38,588 nucleotides of DNA from Phycisphaeraceae bacterium (GCA_020831765.1 JAFIFY010000117.1:1-38588); one strand, 5' to 3'; positions 26,939 to 36,505 are shown, counted from the first letter of the stretch. Notes: generated by a model not told the origin, from the sequence alone. Translations and numbers: made by a program.

Positions 26939-27511
26939 ATGATCTTTCGAGGACTTCTGCTCACAATGCTGCTGCCGGCCGCGCCCCTGCTGGCCGCCGC
27001 CGATGAAGATGTCAGTGTTTTCGAGGGCACGCCCTGGCAGTCGCTGGCCGCCCTGATCGCCTTTACGGTGCTGTTTTTCGGCTTGAAGAAGTATGCCTGG
27101 GGCCCGATTCTCCAGGGGCTTCAGGATCGCGAACAGAAGATCAAGGATGACCTGGCCAAGGCTCAGCGGACCTTCCAGGATGCCCAGAAGCTGCTTGATG
27201 AACATCGGGCACTGATGGCGACCGCCGACCAGGAAGCCCGCAAGATCATCGATGCCGGCCGACGCGATGCCGAGACGGCCGCGGCCCAGATCCGCGAGCA
27301 GGCCGAGAAGGAGATCACCGCCGTCAAACAGCGCGCCCGACAGGAGATCAACGCAGCACGCGAGCAGGCCCTGGCGGAGATATTCTCTCGCGTCGCGGTC
27401 ATCAGTTCCGAACTGGCCGGCAGCATCCTGAAGCGCGAGATCAACCCCGATACGCACCGCGAGTTGGTCGAACGCTCACTGAGCCAACTTGAAAGCCGCA
27501 ACAGCAACTGA
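26939..27511 (+). CDS. atpF: F-type ATP synthase subunit b
   Basis: A 190-residue protein forming the peripheral stalk. An N-terminal signal-like hydrophobic segment (1-20; LLLTMLLPAAPLLAAA) precedes the true membrane anchor (about 33-50; SLAALIAFTVLFFGLKKYAWGPI). A long, highly charged right-handed coiled coil follows (about 60-160; DREQKIKDDLAKAQRTFQDA, ARKIIDAGRRDAE). The start was placed at ATG 26939, with GAGG 8 nt upstream; a TTG directly before it (26936) is less likely. It lies 144 bp after atpE and 43 bp before atpH. Confidence 0.94.
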   Translation: MIFRGLLLTMLLPAAPLLAAADEDVSVFEGTPWQSLAALIAFTVLFFGLKKYAWGPILQGLQDREQKIKDDLAKAQRTFQDAQKLLDEHRALMATADQEARKIIDAGRRDAETAAAQIREQAEKEITAVKQRARQEINAAREQALAEIFSRVAVISSELAGSILKREINPDTHRELVERSLSQLESRNSN

Positions 27512-27554
27512 ACGTCCTTCAACGCCCACGACCTGGCAAGCCGGAAACGCCCCC

Positions 27555-28172
27555 ATGATCAAGCGCCGCGTGCAGACCATCGATCACACCTACGCCCGGG
27601 CTCTGCTGGAAACAGCCACGGCCCACGGCGAGGTTGAATCGGTCGAAGCCGATTTCAAGACGGTCACCGACGCCCTGGAAGCGCATCAGGAGCTTGGCAT
27701 CTTTCTGGCCAGCCCGCGGATCCCCACGGAACGGAAAACCGAGTCGATCAAGCGGATGTTCGGCGAAGCGATCGGCACGATCATGCTCCACTTTCTGCTG
27801 GTCCTCAATCAGCGGAACCGGCTCGACCGCCTCCGATCGCTTCACGATGCCTGGCGCATCCTCCGTGATCATCGCGATGGCCGTGTTCATGGCGCGGTGA
27901 CCACCGCCCAGGAAATGGCCGAGGGCGACCTGGATCGCATCAAGCAGGTGCTCGGTCGCTGGATGGGGCGGGAATTGAGCCTGGAGCAGAAAGTCGAGCC
28001 GGCCCTGATCGGCGGCATCAAGCTGCGTCTTGAGGATGATCTGCTCGATGGTTCGGTTCAGGCTCAACTCCGATTGGCCCGGCGAAATCTCCTGGATCGG
28101 GGCCGGAGCGAAGCCCGCGCCATGGCACGTCAGATTCAGGAACAGGAACCGATCAGCTTCAAGAACAATTGA
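27555..28172 (+). CDS. atpH: F-type ATP synthase subunit delta
   Basis: A 205-residue protein connecting the peripheral stalk to the top of F1. The N-terminal helical domain is recognisable from DHTYARALLETATAHGEVE and from LGIFLASPRIPTERKTESI, and is followed by LMLHFLLVL-type helices and NRNRLDRLRSLHDAWR-like text. The C-terminal domain shows the diagnostic VEPALIGGIKLRLEDDLLDGSVQAQL string. ATG 27555 was chosen; the longer in-frame TTG start would overlap atpF. GGAAA lies upstream of the ATG. Confidence 0.93.
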   Translation: MIKRRVQTIDHTYARALLETATAHGEVESVEADFKTVTDALEAHQELGIFLASPRIPTERKTESIKRMFGEAIGTIMLHFLLVLNQRNRLDRLRSLHDAWRILRDHRDGRVHGAVTTAQEMAEGDLDRIKQVLGRWMGRELSLEQKVEPALIGGIKLRLEDDLLDGSVQAQLRLARRNLLDRGRSEARAMARQIQEQEPISFKNN

Positions 28173-28232
28173 AACCAGAACCACCGCCACAAGACCTTCC
28201 GGGACTGAAGACAGATTCAGGAAAACGCAAAC

Positions 28233-29798
28233 ATGAAGATCGAATCAGCGGAAATCACCAGCATCATTCGGCGTGAGATCGAGCAGTTCTCCGGCGAGCT
28301 TGAAATCAGCCAGGTCGGCACCGTCGTCGAACTCGGTGACGGCATCGCCCGGGTTTACGGGCTCTCGCGCGCCATGGCCTCGGAGATGCTCGAGTTCGAC
28401 ACCGGCGAGGGCGAAGTGGTCATGGGTCAGGCCTTCAACCTTGAACAGGACATCGTCGGCGCGGTGGTCCTGGGCGATTATCGGAAGATCAAGGAAGGCA
28501 TGACGGTGCGGACCACCGGCCGGCTGCTCTCGGTTCCGGTCGGCGAAGCGCTGCTGGGACGCGTGGTGAACTCACTGGGCGAGCCGATCGATGGCAAAGG
28601 CCCCATCCATGCCACCGAGACGCGCAACATCGACATCATCGCGCCGGGCATCGCCGAGCGCCAGCCGGTCAAGCAGCCGCTGCAGACCGGCATCAAGGCC
28701 ATCGATTCGATGATCCCCATCGGACGAGGCCAACGCGAGCTGATCATCGGCGACCGCAAGACCGGCAAGACCGCCATCGCCATCGACACCATCATCAACC
28801 AGAAGTACACCCACAAGACCGATGAGCCGGTCTACTGCATCTACGTCGCCATCGGCCAGAAGGAATCCACCGTCGCCGCGGTGGTCGAAGCGCTACGCGA
28901 AGCCGGCGCGATGGACTACACCACCGTCGTCAGCGCCTCGGCGGCCGAATCGGCCCCCTTGCAGTACATCGCCCCCTACTCCGGCTGCGCCATGGGCGAA
29001 TACTTCATGTGGAACGGCAAGCATGTGCTTTGCATCTACGACGACCTGAGCAAGCAGGCCACGGCCTATCGCCAGCTCTCACTGCTGCTGCGCCGTCCGC
29101 CCGGACGCGAGGCGTATCCCGGCGACGTGTTCTATCTGCACAGTCGCCTGCTCGAGCGCGCCACCAAGCTCAGCGAGGACAACGGTGGCGGCAGCCTCAC
29201 CGCCCTGCCCATCATCGAAACCCAGGAAGGCGATGTTTCGGCCTACATCCCGACGAACGTGATTTCCATCACCGACGGCCAGATTTACCTGACCAGCGAC
29301 CTCTTCTACGCCGGTGTGCGGCCGGCGATCAACGTGGGCATCAGCGTCTCGCGCGTGGGTGGCAATGCCCAGATCAAGGCCATGAAGCAGATCGCCGGTT
29401 CGCTGCGGCTTGACCTCGCCGCATACCGTGAGCTGGAGGCCTTCGCCCAGCTCGGCACCGAGTTGGATCGGGCGACGCAAGCGCGTCTGGACCGCGGCGC
29501 CCGCATGGTCGAGGTGCTCAAGCAGCCGCAGTTCGCCCCGATGGATGTCTTCGACCAGGTCATTCAGATTCTTGCCGGGTCATCCGGTGTGCTGGATACG
29601 ATTCCGCTGGCGGAGGTGGCCGGTTTTTCCGAGAAACTGCTGGCGTACTTCAAGAAGGAAGGCCTGCCGCTTCGGGCGCAACTGGTTCAGGGCAAGTCGC
29701 TGAATGACGATCTTCGCAACGCCTTCGTCAAGACCATGCGCGAGTTCAAGGAAGCCCTGGCCGAAGGCCGCGAACCTCCCGCGCCGGCGGCGATATGA
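28233..29798 (+). CDS. atpA: F-type ATP synthase subunit alpha
   Basis: A 521-residue regulatory nucleotide-binding subunit of F1, of normal length. The N-terminal beta-barrel domain has [17 protein letters not shown]. Walker A is GDRKTGKT (173-180), and the Walker B region is [12 protein letters not shown]. The alpha signature [17 protein letters not shown] and the C-terminal helical domain are intact. No frameshift or truncation is visible. It is the last ATP synthase gene in the cluster. The next genes normally expected (atpG, atpD, atpC) are not present before gltA at 29953 or anywhere else in this window. Confidence 0.97.
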   Translation: MKIESAEITSIIRREIEQFSGELEISQVGTVVELGDGIARVYGLSRAMASEMLEFDTGEGEVVMGQAFNLEQDIVGAVVLGDYRKIKEGMTVRTTGRLLSVPVGEALLGRVVNSLGEPIDGKGPIHATETRNIDIIAPGIAERQPVKQPLQTGIKAIDSMIPIGRGQRELIIGDRKTGKTAIAIDTIINQKYTHKTDEPVYCIYVAIGQKESTVAAVVEALREAGAMDYTTVVSASAAESAPLQYIAPYSGCAMGEYFMWNGKHVLCIYDDLSKQATAYRQLSLLLRRPPGREAYPGDVFYLHSRLLERATKLSEDNGGGSLTALPIIETQEGDVSAYIPTNVISITDGQIYLTSDLFYAGVRPAINVGISVSRVGGNAQIKAMKQIAGSLRLDLAAYRELEAFAQLGTELDRATQARLDRGARMVEVLKQPQFAPMDVFDQVIQILAGSSGVLDTIPLAEVAGFSEKLLAYFKKEGLPLRAQLVQGKSLNDDLRNAFVKTMREFKEALAEGREPPAPAAI

Positions 29799-29952
29799 CC
29801 GCAACCGACCCCGTCCGGGACGCCGCGCCGGATATTCGGGATGTGGAAGCGGCGGATCGAGCTCCGTGGGATCGCCCGATCGGCATCGATGGCCTGGTTG
29901 TCCTGACGGCCCGATTCAGCCGATTTTCTGAAGCAAGGAGTACGGGATCATC
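29799..29952 (+). other. Intergenic spacer where atpG-atpD-atpC would be expected
   Basis: 154 bp between the atpA stop and the gltA start. An ATG at 29795 overlaps the atpA stop in ATGA fashion, and its frame stays open into gltA. The translation ([20 protein letters not shown]...) does not resemble the gamma subunit. I see no hairpin with a T run. Confidence 0.4.
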
Positions 29953-31281
29953 ATGCCCCATTCAACCGCCCACAATCAACCCGCCCCCGCACCGAGTTCC
30001 GTGGGCGCGGCCACGCTCAAGATCGATGACCGGACCATGGAACTGCCGATCGTCGAAGGCACGGAAAGCGAACGGGCCATCGACATCAGCAAGCTGCGGC
30101 AGGAAACCGGGCACATCACCGTCGATCCGGCTTACGGCAATACCGGCTCGTGCAACTCGGCGATCACCTTCATCGATGGCGAGAAGGGCATCCTGCGCTA
30201 TCGCGGCGTCCCCATCGAGCAACTGGCTGAACGCAGCACGTTCATCGAAACCGCCTGGCTTCTGATCTATGGACAGTTTCCCACCAGGAAGCAGCTCTCA
30301 TCCTTCAGCGGCCTGCTGACCACCCACCAGATGCTCCATGAGGGGTTGCGGAACCACTTCGATGGCTTCCCCAACACCGCCCACCCGATGGCGATCCTCT
30401 CTTCCATGATCAATGCGGTGAGCTGCTATCACCAGGATGTCATGGACATGGAGGACGACGAGACGTTCGAGTCGGCCGCGGCCCGCCTGCTCTCAAAAAC
30501 CCGGACCATCGCCGCGGCGGCCTACAAGGCTTCGATCGGCCGGCCGATCATCTATCCCCGCCCCGATCTGAACTACTGCCAGAACTTCCTGCACATGATG
30601 TTCTCGCTGCCTTATAGCGAACATGAGCCCAATCCGGACGTCGTGGATGCCCTCCAGCTTTTCCTGATTCTTCACGCCGATCATGAGCAGAACTGCTCGA
30701 CCAGCACCGTTCGCATGGTCGGTTCGAGCGGCGCCAATCTCTTTGCCAGTTGCTCGGCCGGCGTATGCGCGCTTTGGGGGCCGCTGCACGGCGGGGCGAA
30801 CGTGGCGGTGATCCAGATGCTCCATGAGATCCATGATCAGAAGATCACCATGAAGGAGTATGTGCAGCGGGTCAAGAAGCGGGAAGTCAAGCTGATGGGC
30901 TTCGGCCACCGGGTCTACAAGAACTACGATCCGCGGGCGAAGATTCTCAAAGGTGCCGCCGACAAGGTGCTGGCGACGCTGAAGGTACACGATCCCATGC
31001 TCGACCTGGCCCGCGAACTGGAAGAAACCGCCCTCGAGGACAGCTACTTCAAGGATCGAAACCTCTATCCGAATGTCGATTTCTACTCAGGGATCATCCT
31101 GCGGGCCATGGGCATCCCGGTCAACATGTTCACCGTGATGTTCGCCATCGGCCGCATGCCCGGCTGGATCGCCCACTGGCGCGAGCAGTGGCTGGACACG
31201 GCAAGCCGCATCGCCCGTCCCCGGCAGGTTTACACCGGCCAGACCCTGCGGGATTATGTGCCCATGGACCAGCGCGGCTGA
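29953..31281 (+). CDS. gltA: Citrate synthase
   Basis: A 442-residue type II (hexameric, gamma-proteobacterial-style) citrate synthase that condenses acetyl-CoA with oxaloacetate to citrate in the TCA cycle. The catalytic residues are in place: His279 (WGPLHGGAN), His319 (GFGHRVYKNYDPRA) and Asp376 (NVDFYSG). The N-terminal region with the beta-rich start (LKIDDRTMELPIVEGTE) is typical of the long bacterial form. AAGGAG lies 12 nt before the ATG, a rather long spacing. It sits 154 bp after atpA, where gamma-subunit genes would normally be found. Confidence 0.97.
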   Translation: MPHSTAHNQPAPAPSSVGAATLKIDDRTMELPIVEGTESERAIDISKLRQETGHITVDPAYGNTGSCNSAITFIDGEKGILRYRGVPIEQLAERSTFIETAWLLIYGQFPTRKQLSSFSGLLTTHQMLHEGLRNHFDGFPNTAHPMAILSSMINAVSCYHQDVMDMEDDETFESAAARLLSKTRTIAAAAYKASIGRPIIYPRPDLNYCQNFLHMMFSLPYSEHEPNPDVVDALQLFLILHADHEQNCSTSTVRMVGSSGANLFASCSAGVCALWGPLHGGANVAVIQMLHEIHDQKITMKEYVQRVKKREVKLMGFGHRVYKNYDPRAKILKGAADKVLATLKVHDPMLDLARELEETALEDSYFKDRNLYPNVDFYSGIILRAMGIPVNMFTVMFAIGRMPGWIAHWREQWLDTASRIARPRQVYTGQTLRDYVPMDQRG

Positions 31282-31341
31282 TCCATGCCACATCGGTCAC
31301 GCCAACCACCCGCGCCGGGCTGTCAACATCGAAGCGCAACC

Positions 31342-32535
31342 ATGAGGACAACCGATCCTGACCTGACCCGCCGTCGGTTCATCGGCATTGCCGCCGGAGC
31401 CGCGGCCATGACAGTGCTGCCCGCCCATTCAAGAAAGGCGGCCGACATGGAAACCGGCTTTCCACGATTCACCGTTCATGAGATCGCCAGGATCGGCAAC
31501 AAGCTCGGCCAGACCTCGCTGGTCGATATCGATCGTGATGGCCGACTGGAATATCTGGTTGGAGCCAGAAACGGCTCGGCCTGGTGGTTCAAGTATCGCG
31601 ATGCCGACCGGTGGGATCGCCATCTGATCGGCGAGCGGACTTCAACCGATGTCGGCGGGACCGCCTTCGATGTCGATGGCGATGGGTGGATCGATCACGT
31701 GGCCTCGGGCACCTGGTATCGCAACAGCGGACGGCCCGCGGACCGGGGTTTTACCCGCCATACCAACGGCGTCCCCTCGGGGCACGACAATGTCGCAGCG
31801 GATATCGATGGCAATGGCAGACTTGACCTTGTTGTCATGAGCCGAAGGCTGGCCTGGTACCGCATTCCGGAGGACCCGACCCGAAACTGGATCGAAACAG
31901 ACATCGGCCCGGCGGTCCACGGCGGCATCGCGCCGCGTGGCGTGGGCGATATCGACGGCGATGGCGATCTGGACATCGTCCGATCCAACGGCTGGTATGA
32001 GAATGTTGATGGCAAGGGCACGCGCTGGCGCTGGCATGAGAACATCCCCGGCGGCCGGCCCGGGGGGCGTTACCCACTGACCACCCGAGCCTGGGTGGTC
32101 GATTTCAACGGCAATGGTCACATGGACATTGTCATGACGGATTGCGATCTGGACTCGCCCAACGGAAGCGCGTATTGGCTTGAGAACGTCGAGGGGGACG
32201 GCAGTCGATGGGTTCGTCATGACATCGCAACGGGCAAAGGCGACCTGCACAGCCTGGTGGTGGCCGACTTTGATGGCGATGGACAACTCGAAGTGTTCTC
32301 CGGCGAAGGGCCGATGGGCGGTTCCGGCCCCGTTCACGCCAAGCGTTGGTTCATCTGGAAGTGCACCGATGAGCGGCGAACCCGCTGGACCGAGCACATC
32401 ATTCTTGAAGGCCCCGAATGCCACGAGGCCGTGGCGGGCGACCTGGATGATGATGGCGATATCGACATCATCGCCAAGCCGTGGAACGGCGACCAGCATC
32501 TCTTTCTTCAGAATCGGCTTCGTGATCCGGCATGA
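31342..32535 (+). CDS. Tat-exported FG-GAP/VCBS repeat protein
   Basis: A 397-residue protein with a twin-arginine signal (LTRRRFIGIAAGAAAM, about 8-23), so it is exported folded. The rest is a beta-propeller made of FG-GAP/VCBS repeats. Each blade carries an Asp-rich calcium-binding loop: VDIDRDGRLEYLVG, DVDGDGWIDHVASG, DIDGNGRLDLVV, DIDGDGDLDIV, DFNGNGHMDIV, DFDGDGQLEVFSG and DLDDDGDIDIIAKP, giving seven or so repeats. Proteins of this type are abundant in Planctomycetota, and no enzymatic motif is seen. ATG 31342 begins just before the Tat motif. It converges on the pgpH gene, with 46 bp between the two stops and no clear terminator. Confidence 0.9.
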   Translation: MRTTDPDLTRRRFIGIAAGAAAMTVLPAHSRKAADMETGFPRFTVHEIARIGNKLGQTSLVDIDRDGRLEYLVGARNGSAWWFKYRDADRWDRHLIGERTSTDVGGTAFDVDGDGWIDHVASGTWYRNSGRPADRGFTRHTNGVPSGHDNVAADIDGNGRLDLVVMSRRLAWYRIPEDPTRNWIETDIGPAVHGGIAPRGVGDIDGDGDLDIVRSNGWYENVDGKGTRWRWHENIPGGRPGGRYPLTTRAWVVDFNGNGHMDIVMTDCDLDSPNGSAYWLENVEGDGSRWVRHDIATGKGDLHSLVVADFDGDGQLEVFSGEGPMGGSGPVHAKRWFIWKCTDERRTRWTEHIILEGPECHEAVAGDLDDDGDIDIIAKPWNGDQHLFLQNRLRDPA

Positions 32536-32581
32536 GGATCGACGACCCGGGACAGGGCCGATGGGGTGCACGACCCGATAT

Positions 32582-34927
32582 TCACGACGCGACCTGGGAT
32601 GTGCCCGAGGGTTTGGCGTCCATGACGGCGGTCTCTTCGTTCGGCTTACTTTCCGAAGCGCCGCCGGGGTAGGCGATGCGGCCGTGGTAGATGGCGCACA
32701 AGCTCTTGTGGATCGCCTGCTCGATGGCGTGCAGTTCCTTCAGTGTGAGATTGCACTCATCGAACTGGCCGTCGGCCAGGCGCTTCTGGGCGATGGAGTG
32801 AACCAGCGTTTCAAGCCGCGATGGCGCTGGATCGCTCAGCGTCCGGCTGGCGCTTTCGATCGCATCGCAGAGCATCATGATCGCGGCCTCGCGGGTTTCG
32901 GGCTTGGGGCCGGGATAGCGGAAATCGTGATCCGAAGGCTGGCTGGCGCGTTCCCCCTCGGCGGTTTTCTGCTGCTTCGCCTGGTTGTAGAAGTATTCGA
33001 CCAGTGTCGTGCCGTGATGCGATTCGATGAAATGTCGGATCGGCCGAGGCAGGCCGAACTCACGCGCCATTTCGACGCCGTCCTTCACATGGCCGATGAT
33101 GATCAGAAGGCTCATGGCCGGACTCAACCGGTCGTGGCGGTTGATGCCCGCCGTCTGGTTCTCGATGAAATACGCCGGCTTGTTCATCTTGCCGATGTCG
33201 TGATACAAAGCACCGACCTTGCACAGAAGGCTGTTGGCCCCGATCGCCTGCGCGGCCGACTCGGCCAGATCGGCGATGCGAAGACTGTGCTGGTAAGTGC
33301 CCGACGCCACATCCGCCAGTTGCCGAAGCAGCGGGTGCGAAGCATCCTGAAGCTCCTTGAGCGTCATCGCCGTGGTCACCTGGAAGATACGCTCGATCAT
33401 CGGCAGCATGGCCTGTACGACGATGCCCGTGGCCAGGGCCGTGCCGAACCCGAGGATAATGTCCAGGCCGATCTCCCGGAACTGTCCGGGCAGATGCAGC
33501 GGCCGCTCGACCAGCCCCGTCAGCGCCACCGCAAGCGCAACGGCAAGGCCCGTCCAGAACCCCACCGCGACCAGCTTGCTCCGGGTCCGCAGCTCATCCA
33601 TCTGATGCACCGCCACCGCCGCGCCCACCAGAAGCACCAGCAGAAACCCGGTCGATTGGCCGAGACTGACGGTCACCAGCATGGCGTGCATCGCCCCGGC
33701 GGCCAGGGCGAAACGCTGGTCATAAACGATCGCCAGCAGCAGCGTCGCCATCAGCGTCGGGAACACCCCCACCACCATCAGCTCCGACGGCCGCACACCC
33801 GCGCCGATCACCGCGGCCAGATAGGTCAGCAGCATGATGCCGGCCAGGGAAAACCCCCGCAGCGGATTCTCGATGACCCTCGGACTGTAACGGCCGGCAT
33901 AGAGCCACATGCCCGCCACGATGGTCAGGATGATGCCGGCCAGCGTCAGGTGGGAAACCAGCAGCTTGCCCCGGCCCAGCGATTCTCGATAAATCCGCGA
34001 TTCCTCACGCAGCTTGATGATCGTGGCCCTGTCCAGCGGCTGCCCGGCTGCGGCGATCACCTGCCCATCCTGAATCTCGACGAACTCCTGCCCCTCTTCC
34101 ATGACCTGCGCGAACACCGCCTGCCGACGCGCTTCGGTTCGATCCGGATCGTAACGCAGCATCGGCTGTCGAAGATCGATCACCAGTTGGGTGAAGTAAT
34201 CAGCGATGGCCGCATGGCGAAAATGCTGATTGGCCAACTCGGCCACGCGCTGCTGCATCGGACCGATATCGCCGGTGACGTTGAGCAGTTGGCGCAGGCG
34301 AAACTCTTCAATCTGCCGGCCCTCGGCATCGAGCACCACGATGCGCGCTTCGGGCCGTTCGCCGGGGCGCTCATCTTCGATCCGCGAGGCCGAGACGATC
34401 GGCAGCCTGAGCAGGCCTTCGACGAATTGCCGGACCTTGCCCGGCCATTCGGCCTGTCGAACCTCACCCACGGCCTTTTGAAGCTCATCGTAACCGGCGC
34501 TGCGCAAACGCAAGCGCTGCGTCACCTCCGGCGCCAACCCATCAAACGGCTTCGCCTCCGGCCCAACGCACAGCCTGTGCAGCTCATCGGCCAGCTCCGT
34601 CAGCGTCTGGACCAGCGCGGCGTTGTGAACATAGACCGATGGCTCTTCCCGGCGGCGCTGCTCGGCCAGGGCAAGGGTGCGCTGCTCATCCACCGCCCGA
34701 AAGCCGACCCGTGCCACCGCCGGCTCCTGCAAGGTGTCGCCAAGCTGCCAGGAGGAGTATTCCCGCATCTCGATCGCCGCCCAGGAGGCGATCGCGGCGA
34801 ACATGCCCACGAACAGGCACGACCAGAGGATGCGCGGGCTCAAAAGCACGCGAATCCACTGCGGCGATTGCGCGGGCAGACCGCGTCGGATATCGCGGCG
34901 ACGGGATGGGGCGGGGTTCTTAGCCAT
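32582..34927 (-). CDS. pgpH: 7TM-HD cyclic-di-AMP phosphodiesterase, PgpH type
   Basis: A 781-residue membrane protein. The layout matches the 7TMR-HD family: an N-terminal TM helix (about 33-52), a long extracytoplasmic 7TMR-HDED domain (about 60-325), seven closely spaced TM helices (about 330-520) and a cytoplasmic HD domain (about 540-720). The HD core shows TYQHSLRIADLAESAA, ALYHDIGKMNKPAYFIENQ (His-Asp near residue 575) and IRHFIESHHGTTLVEYFY, all metal-ligand motifs of the family. Characterised members hydrolyse c-di-AMP to pApA. ATG 34927 was taken; a TTG 9 bp upstream, 4 nt after GAGGA, is an alternative. It lies 33 bp after phoH, so the two are co-transcribed. Confidence 0.93.
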   Translation of the reverse strand: MAKNPAPSRRRDIRRGLPAQSPQWIRVLLSPRILWSCLFVGMFAAIASWAAIEMREYSSWQLGDTLQEPAVARVGFRAVDEQRTLALAEQRRREEPSVYVHNAALVQTLTELADELHRLCVGPEAKPFDGLAPEVTQRLRLRSAGYDELQKAVGEVRQAEWPGKVRQFVEGLLRLPIVSASRIEDERPGERPEARIVVLDAEGRQIEEFRLRQLLNVTGDIGPMQQRVAELANQHFRHAAIADYFTQLVIDLRQPMLRYDPDRTEARRQAVFAQVMEEGQEFVEIQDGQVIAAAGQPLDRATIIKLREESRIYRESLGRGKLLVSHLTLAGIILTIVAGMWLYAGRYSPRVIENPLRGFSLAGIMLLTYLAAVIGAGVRPSELMVVGVFPTLMATLLLAIVYDQRFALAAGAMHAMLVTVSLGQSTGFLLVLLVGAAVAVHQMDELRTRSKLVAVGFWTGLAVALAVALTGLVERPLHLPGQFREIGLDIILGFGTALATGIVVQAMLPMIERIFQVTTAMTLKELQDASHPLLRQLADVASGTYQHSLRIADLAESAAQAIGANSLLCKVGALYHDIGKMNKPAYFIENQTAGINRHDRLSPAMSLLIIIGHVKDGVEMAREFGLPRPIRHFIESHHGTTLVEYFYNQAKQQKTAEGERASQPSDHDFRYPGPKPETREAAIMMLCDAIESASRTLSDPAPSRLETLVHSIAQKRLADGQFDECNLTLKELHAIEQAIHKSLCAIYHGRIAYPGGASESKPNEETAVMDAKPSGTSQVAS

Positions 34928-34960
34928 GCGGGTCAAGTATCCTCGGTCAGCGTGGCCGCA

Positions 34961-36094
34961 TCAACGCCCATCAGGCGCCGCGGAGCTTCTTTCCTCGGTG
35001 ATGGGCAACTGAGCATCGTCGGCGGCCACCTCCGGCCAGCTTTCTTCCTCCGAACCCGCCTCCACCTCGCTTCCAGCATCGCGCTGGGCGATCGTGGAAG
35101 TCAGGTCGAACGGCGAAGCACGCGAGGAACGCTGTTCATCACCATAAGCCTCGACAATCCGCTGGACCAGACTGTGCCGGACAATATCGGCCTTGTCCAG
35201 CGTCACCATGCCGATCTCCCGGAACCGCCGGAGTCGGCGAACGGCATCGATCAGCCCGCTCTCCCTCGGATCCTCAAGATCGATCTGCGTGGTGTCGCCG
35301 GTGACCACCATCTTGCTGCCATGGCCCAGACGCGTCAGGAACATCATCATCTGACTACGGGTCGTGTTCTGCCCCTCATCCAGAATGATCATCGCATCAT
35401 TCAGCGTCCGGCCACGCATGAAGGCCAGCGGGATGATCTCGATCACATCGCACGCCATGAACCGCTGAATCTGCTCAAAATCCATCATGTCATGCAGGGC
35501 ATCCAGCAGCGGGCGCAGGTATGGATTGACCTTCTGCTGCATGTCGCCGGGCAGGAAGCCCAGCTTCTCCCCCGCTTCGACCGCCGGCCGCACCAGCACA
35601 ATCTTGCGAACCTGCCCGGTCTTGAGCGCCGCCGCCGCCGCCGCGACCGCCAGAAACGTCTTACCCGTTCCCGCCGGGCCGATGCAGAAGGTCAGATCGT
35701 GATCAAAAAGCGTCCGCAGATAAACCTGCTGGCCCTCGGTCGCGGCGCGGATCCGCTTGCCCTGAACATAAACCGCAAGCCCTTGCTCGACGTTCATCGT
35801 GCCGCCATCGAGCCCCTGCCGAACCGCATCGCCCGACGAACGCCCCGCCTCGGCGATCAGATTCAATAGCTCCTGCCGGTTGACCGTCCTCCGACGGGCC
35901 GCCTGGGTGCGCAACTGCTCGATCACCTGCACCGCCTGGCCCACCGGAGCCGATTCACCGGCGATGCGCAAAGACAAATCGCGCGACCAGATGGTCACAC
36001 CCAGACTCTCCCGGATGATCTTCAGATTCCGCTCCGCGGGCCCGACAACCGCAAATCGCTGCTCGTTGGCCGGTAAGCTGATCGTCAGTTCCAC
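34961..36094 (-). CDS. phoH: PhoH-like ATPase (YbeZ type)
   Basis: A 377-residue cytoplasmic P-loop NTPase. An N-terminal KH-like segment (about 1-60) precedes the PhoH domain. Walker A is GPAGTGKT (139-146). KIVLVRPAVEAGEKLGFLPGD follows, then Walker B in AMIILDEGQNTTRSQMMMFLTRLG and the sensor KMVVTGDTTQIDL. The family works with YbeY in RNA metabolism. The start is a GTG at 36094, chosen because AAGGAG sits 5 nt upstream; reading further upstream would translate the 14-bp tandem repeats. The C-terminal 50 residues are acidic and low-complexity. It is usually followed by pgpH and ybeY. Here pgpH is present, but ybeY is not in the window. Confidence 0.94.
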   Translation of the reverse strand: MELTISLPANEQRFAVVGPAERNLKIIRESLGVTIWSRDLSLRIAGESAPVGQAVQVIEQLRTQAARRRTVNRQELLNLIAEAGRSSGDAVRQGLDGGTMNVEQGLAVYVQGKRIRAATEGQQVYLRTLFDHDLTFCIGPAGTGKTFLAVAAAAAALKTGQVRKIVLVRPAVEAGEKLGFLPGDMQQKVNPYLRPLLDALHDMMDFEQIQRFMACDVIEIIPLAFMRGRTLNDAMIILDEGQNTTRSQMMMFLTRLGHGSKMVVTGDTTQIDLEDPRESGLIDAVRRLRRFREIGMVTLDKADIVRHSLVQRIVEAYGDEQRSSRASPFDLTSTIAQRDAGSEVEAGSEEESWPEVAADDAQLPITEERSSAAPDGR

Positions 36095-36505
36095 ATAAGC
36101 TCCTTGGCTGGACACATCACCCACCCCCGGAATCACGCCCCCGGAATCACACCCCCGGAATCACGCCAACCGGAATCACGCCCCGGGAAACACCGCCGGA
36201 CGTTCAGAGCCCCGGAAGTCTGGAGCCCCGCGAGGTTCGACCCGCCTGGCAGTCCCGAATTTCCGGTCGGCTGTTCGCCCGGCAATCCATCGTCTCGAAC
36301 CGATACCCTAACTCGCCGATCCGGCCGCGCGGCCGACACCGTCGAAAACCAACGCCGACATTTTAGATCACTCCCCCGGCCAGAGGAAGCACCCGGGCCA
36401 AACAGGGATCGCTTTCCGTAAACAAGTTTCAAAAATGGAGTTATGGCCTCGGGCTCGAACAGGACACCCAATCGCCGCGCGGCAATACCTTGAAACGGCA
36501 CCCCA
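36095..36505 (-). promoter_or_regulatory. 411-bp phoH upstream region
   Basis: No gene is supported here. It contains the GTG-proximal AAGGAG, the 14-bp tandem repeats at 36127-36182, and a possible -10 TAAAAT on the minus strand at 36365-36360 without a good -35. Its left part (36200-36330) is GC-rich and featureless to my eye. Confidence 0.4.
36127..36182 (-). repeat. 14-bp tandem repeat in the phoH leader
   Basis: The core CCGGAATCAC (plus strand) recurs at 36127, 36141, 36155 and 36170, giving a 14/14/15-bp period with unit CCGGAATCACGCCC. A degenerate fifth copy, CCGGGAAACAC, lies at 36183. The array lies 33 bp upstream of the phoH start codon, so it falls in the leader or promoter region. 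Confidence 0.85.

Noticed and set aside
29795-30265. A 156-codon frame overlapping the atpA stop, considered as a broken gamma subunit
   Set aside because: The translation has none of the gamma-subunit terminal motifs, and most of it overlaps gltA in another frame.
32180-35869. A 1229-codon open frame on the plus strand
   Set aside because: It is antisense to pgpH and phoH, both of which have clear motifs. The translation is Arg/His/Gln-rich low-quality sequence typical of the opposite strand of GC-rich genes.
36127-36193. CRISPR array
   Set aside because: The repeats are 14 bp long with essentially no spacers, and no cas genes are present.
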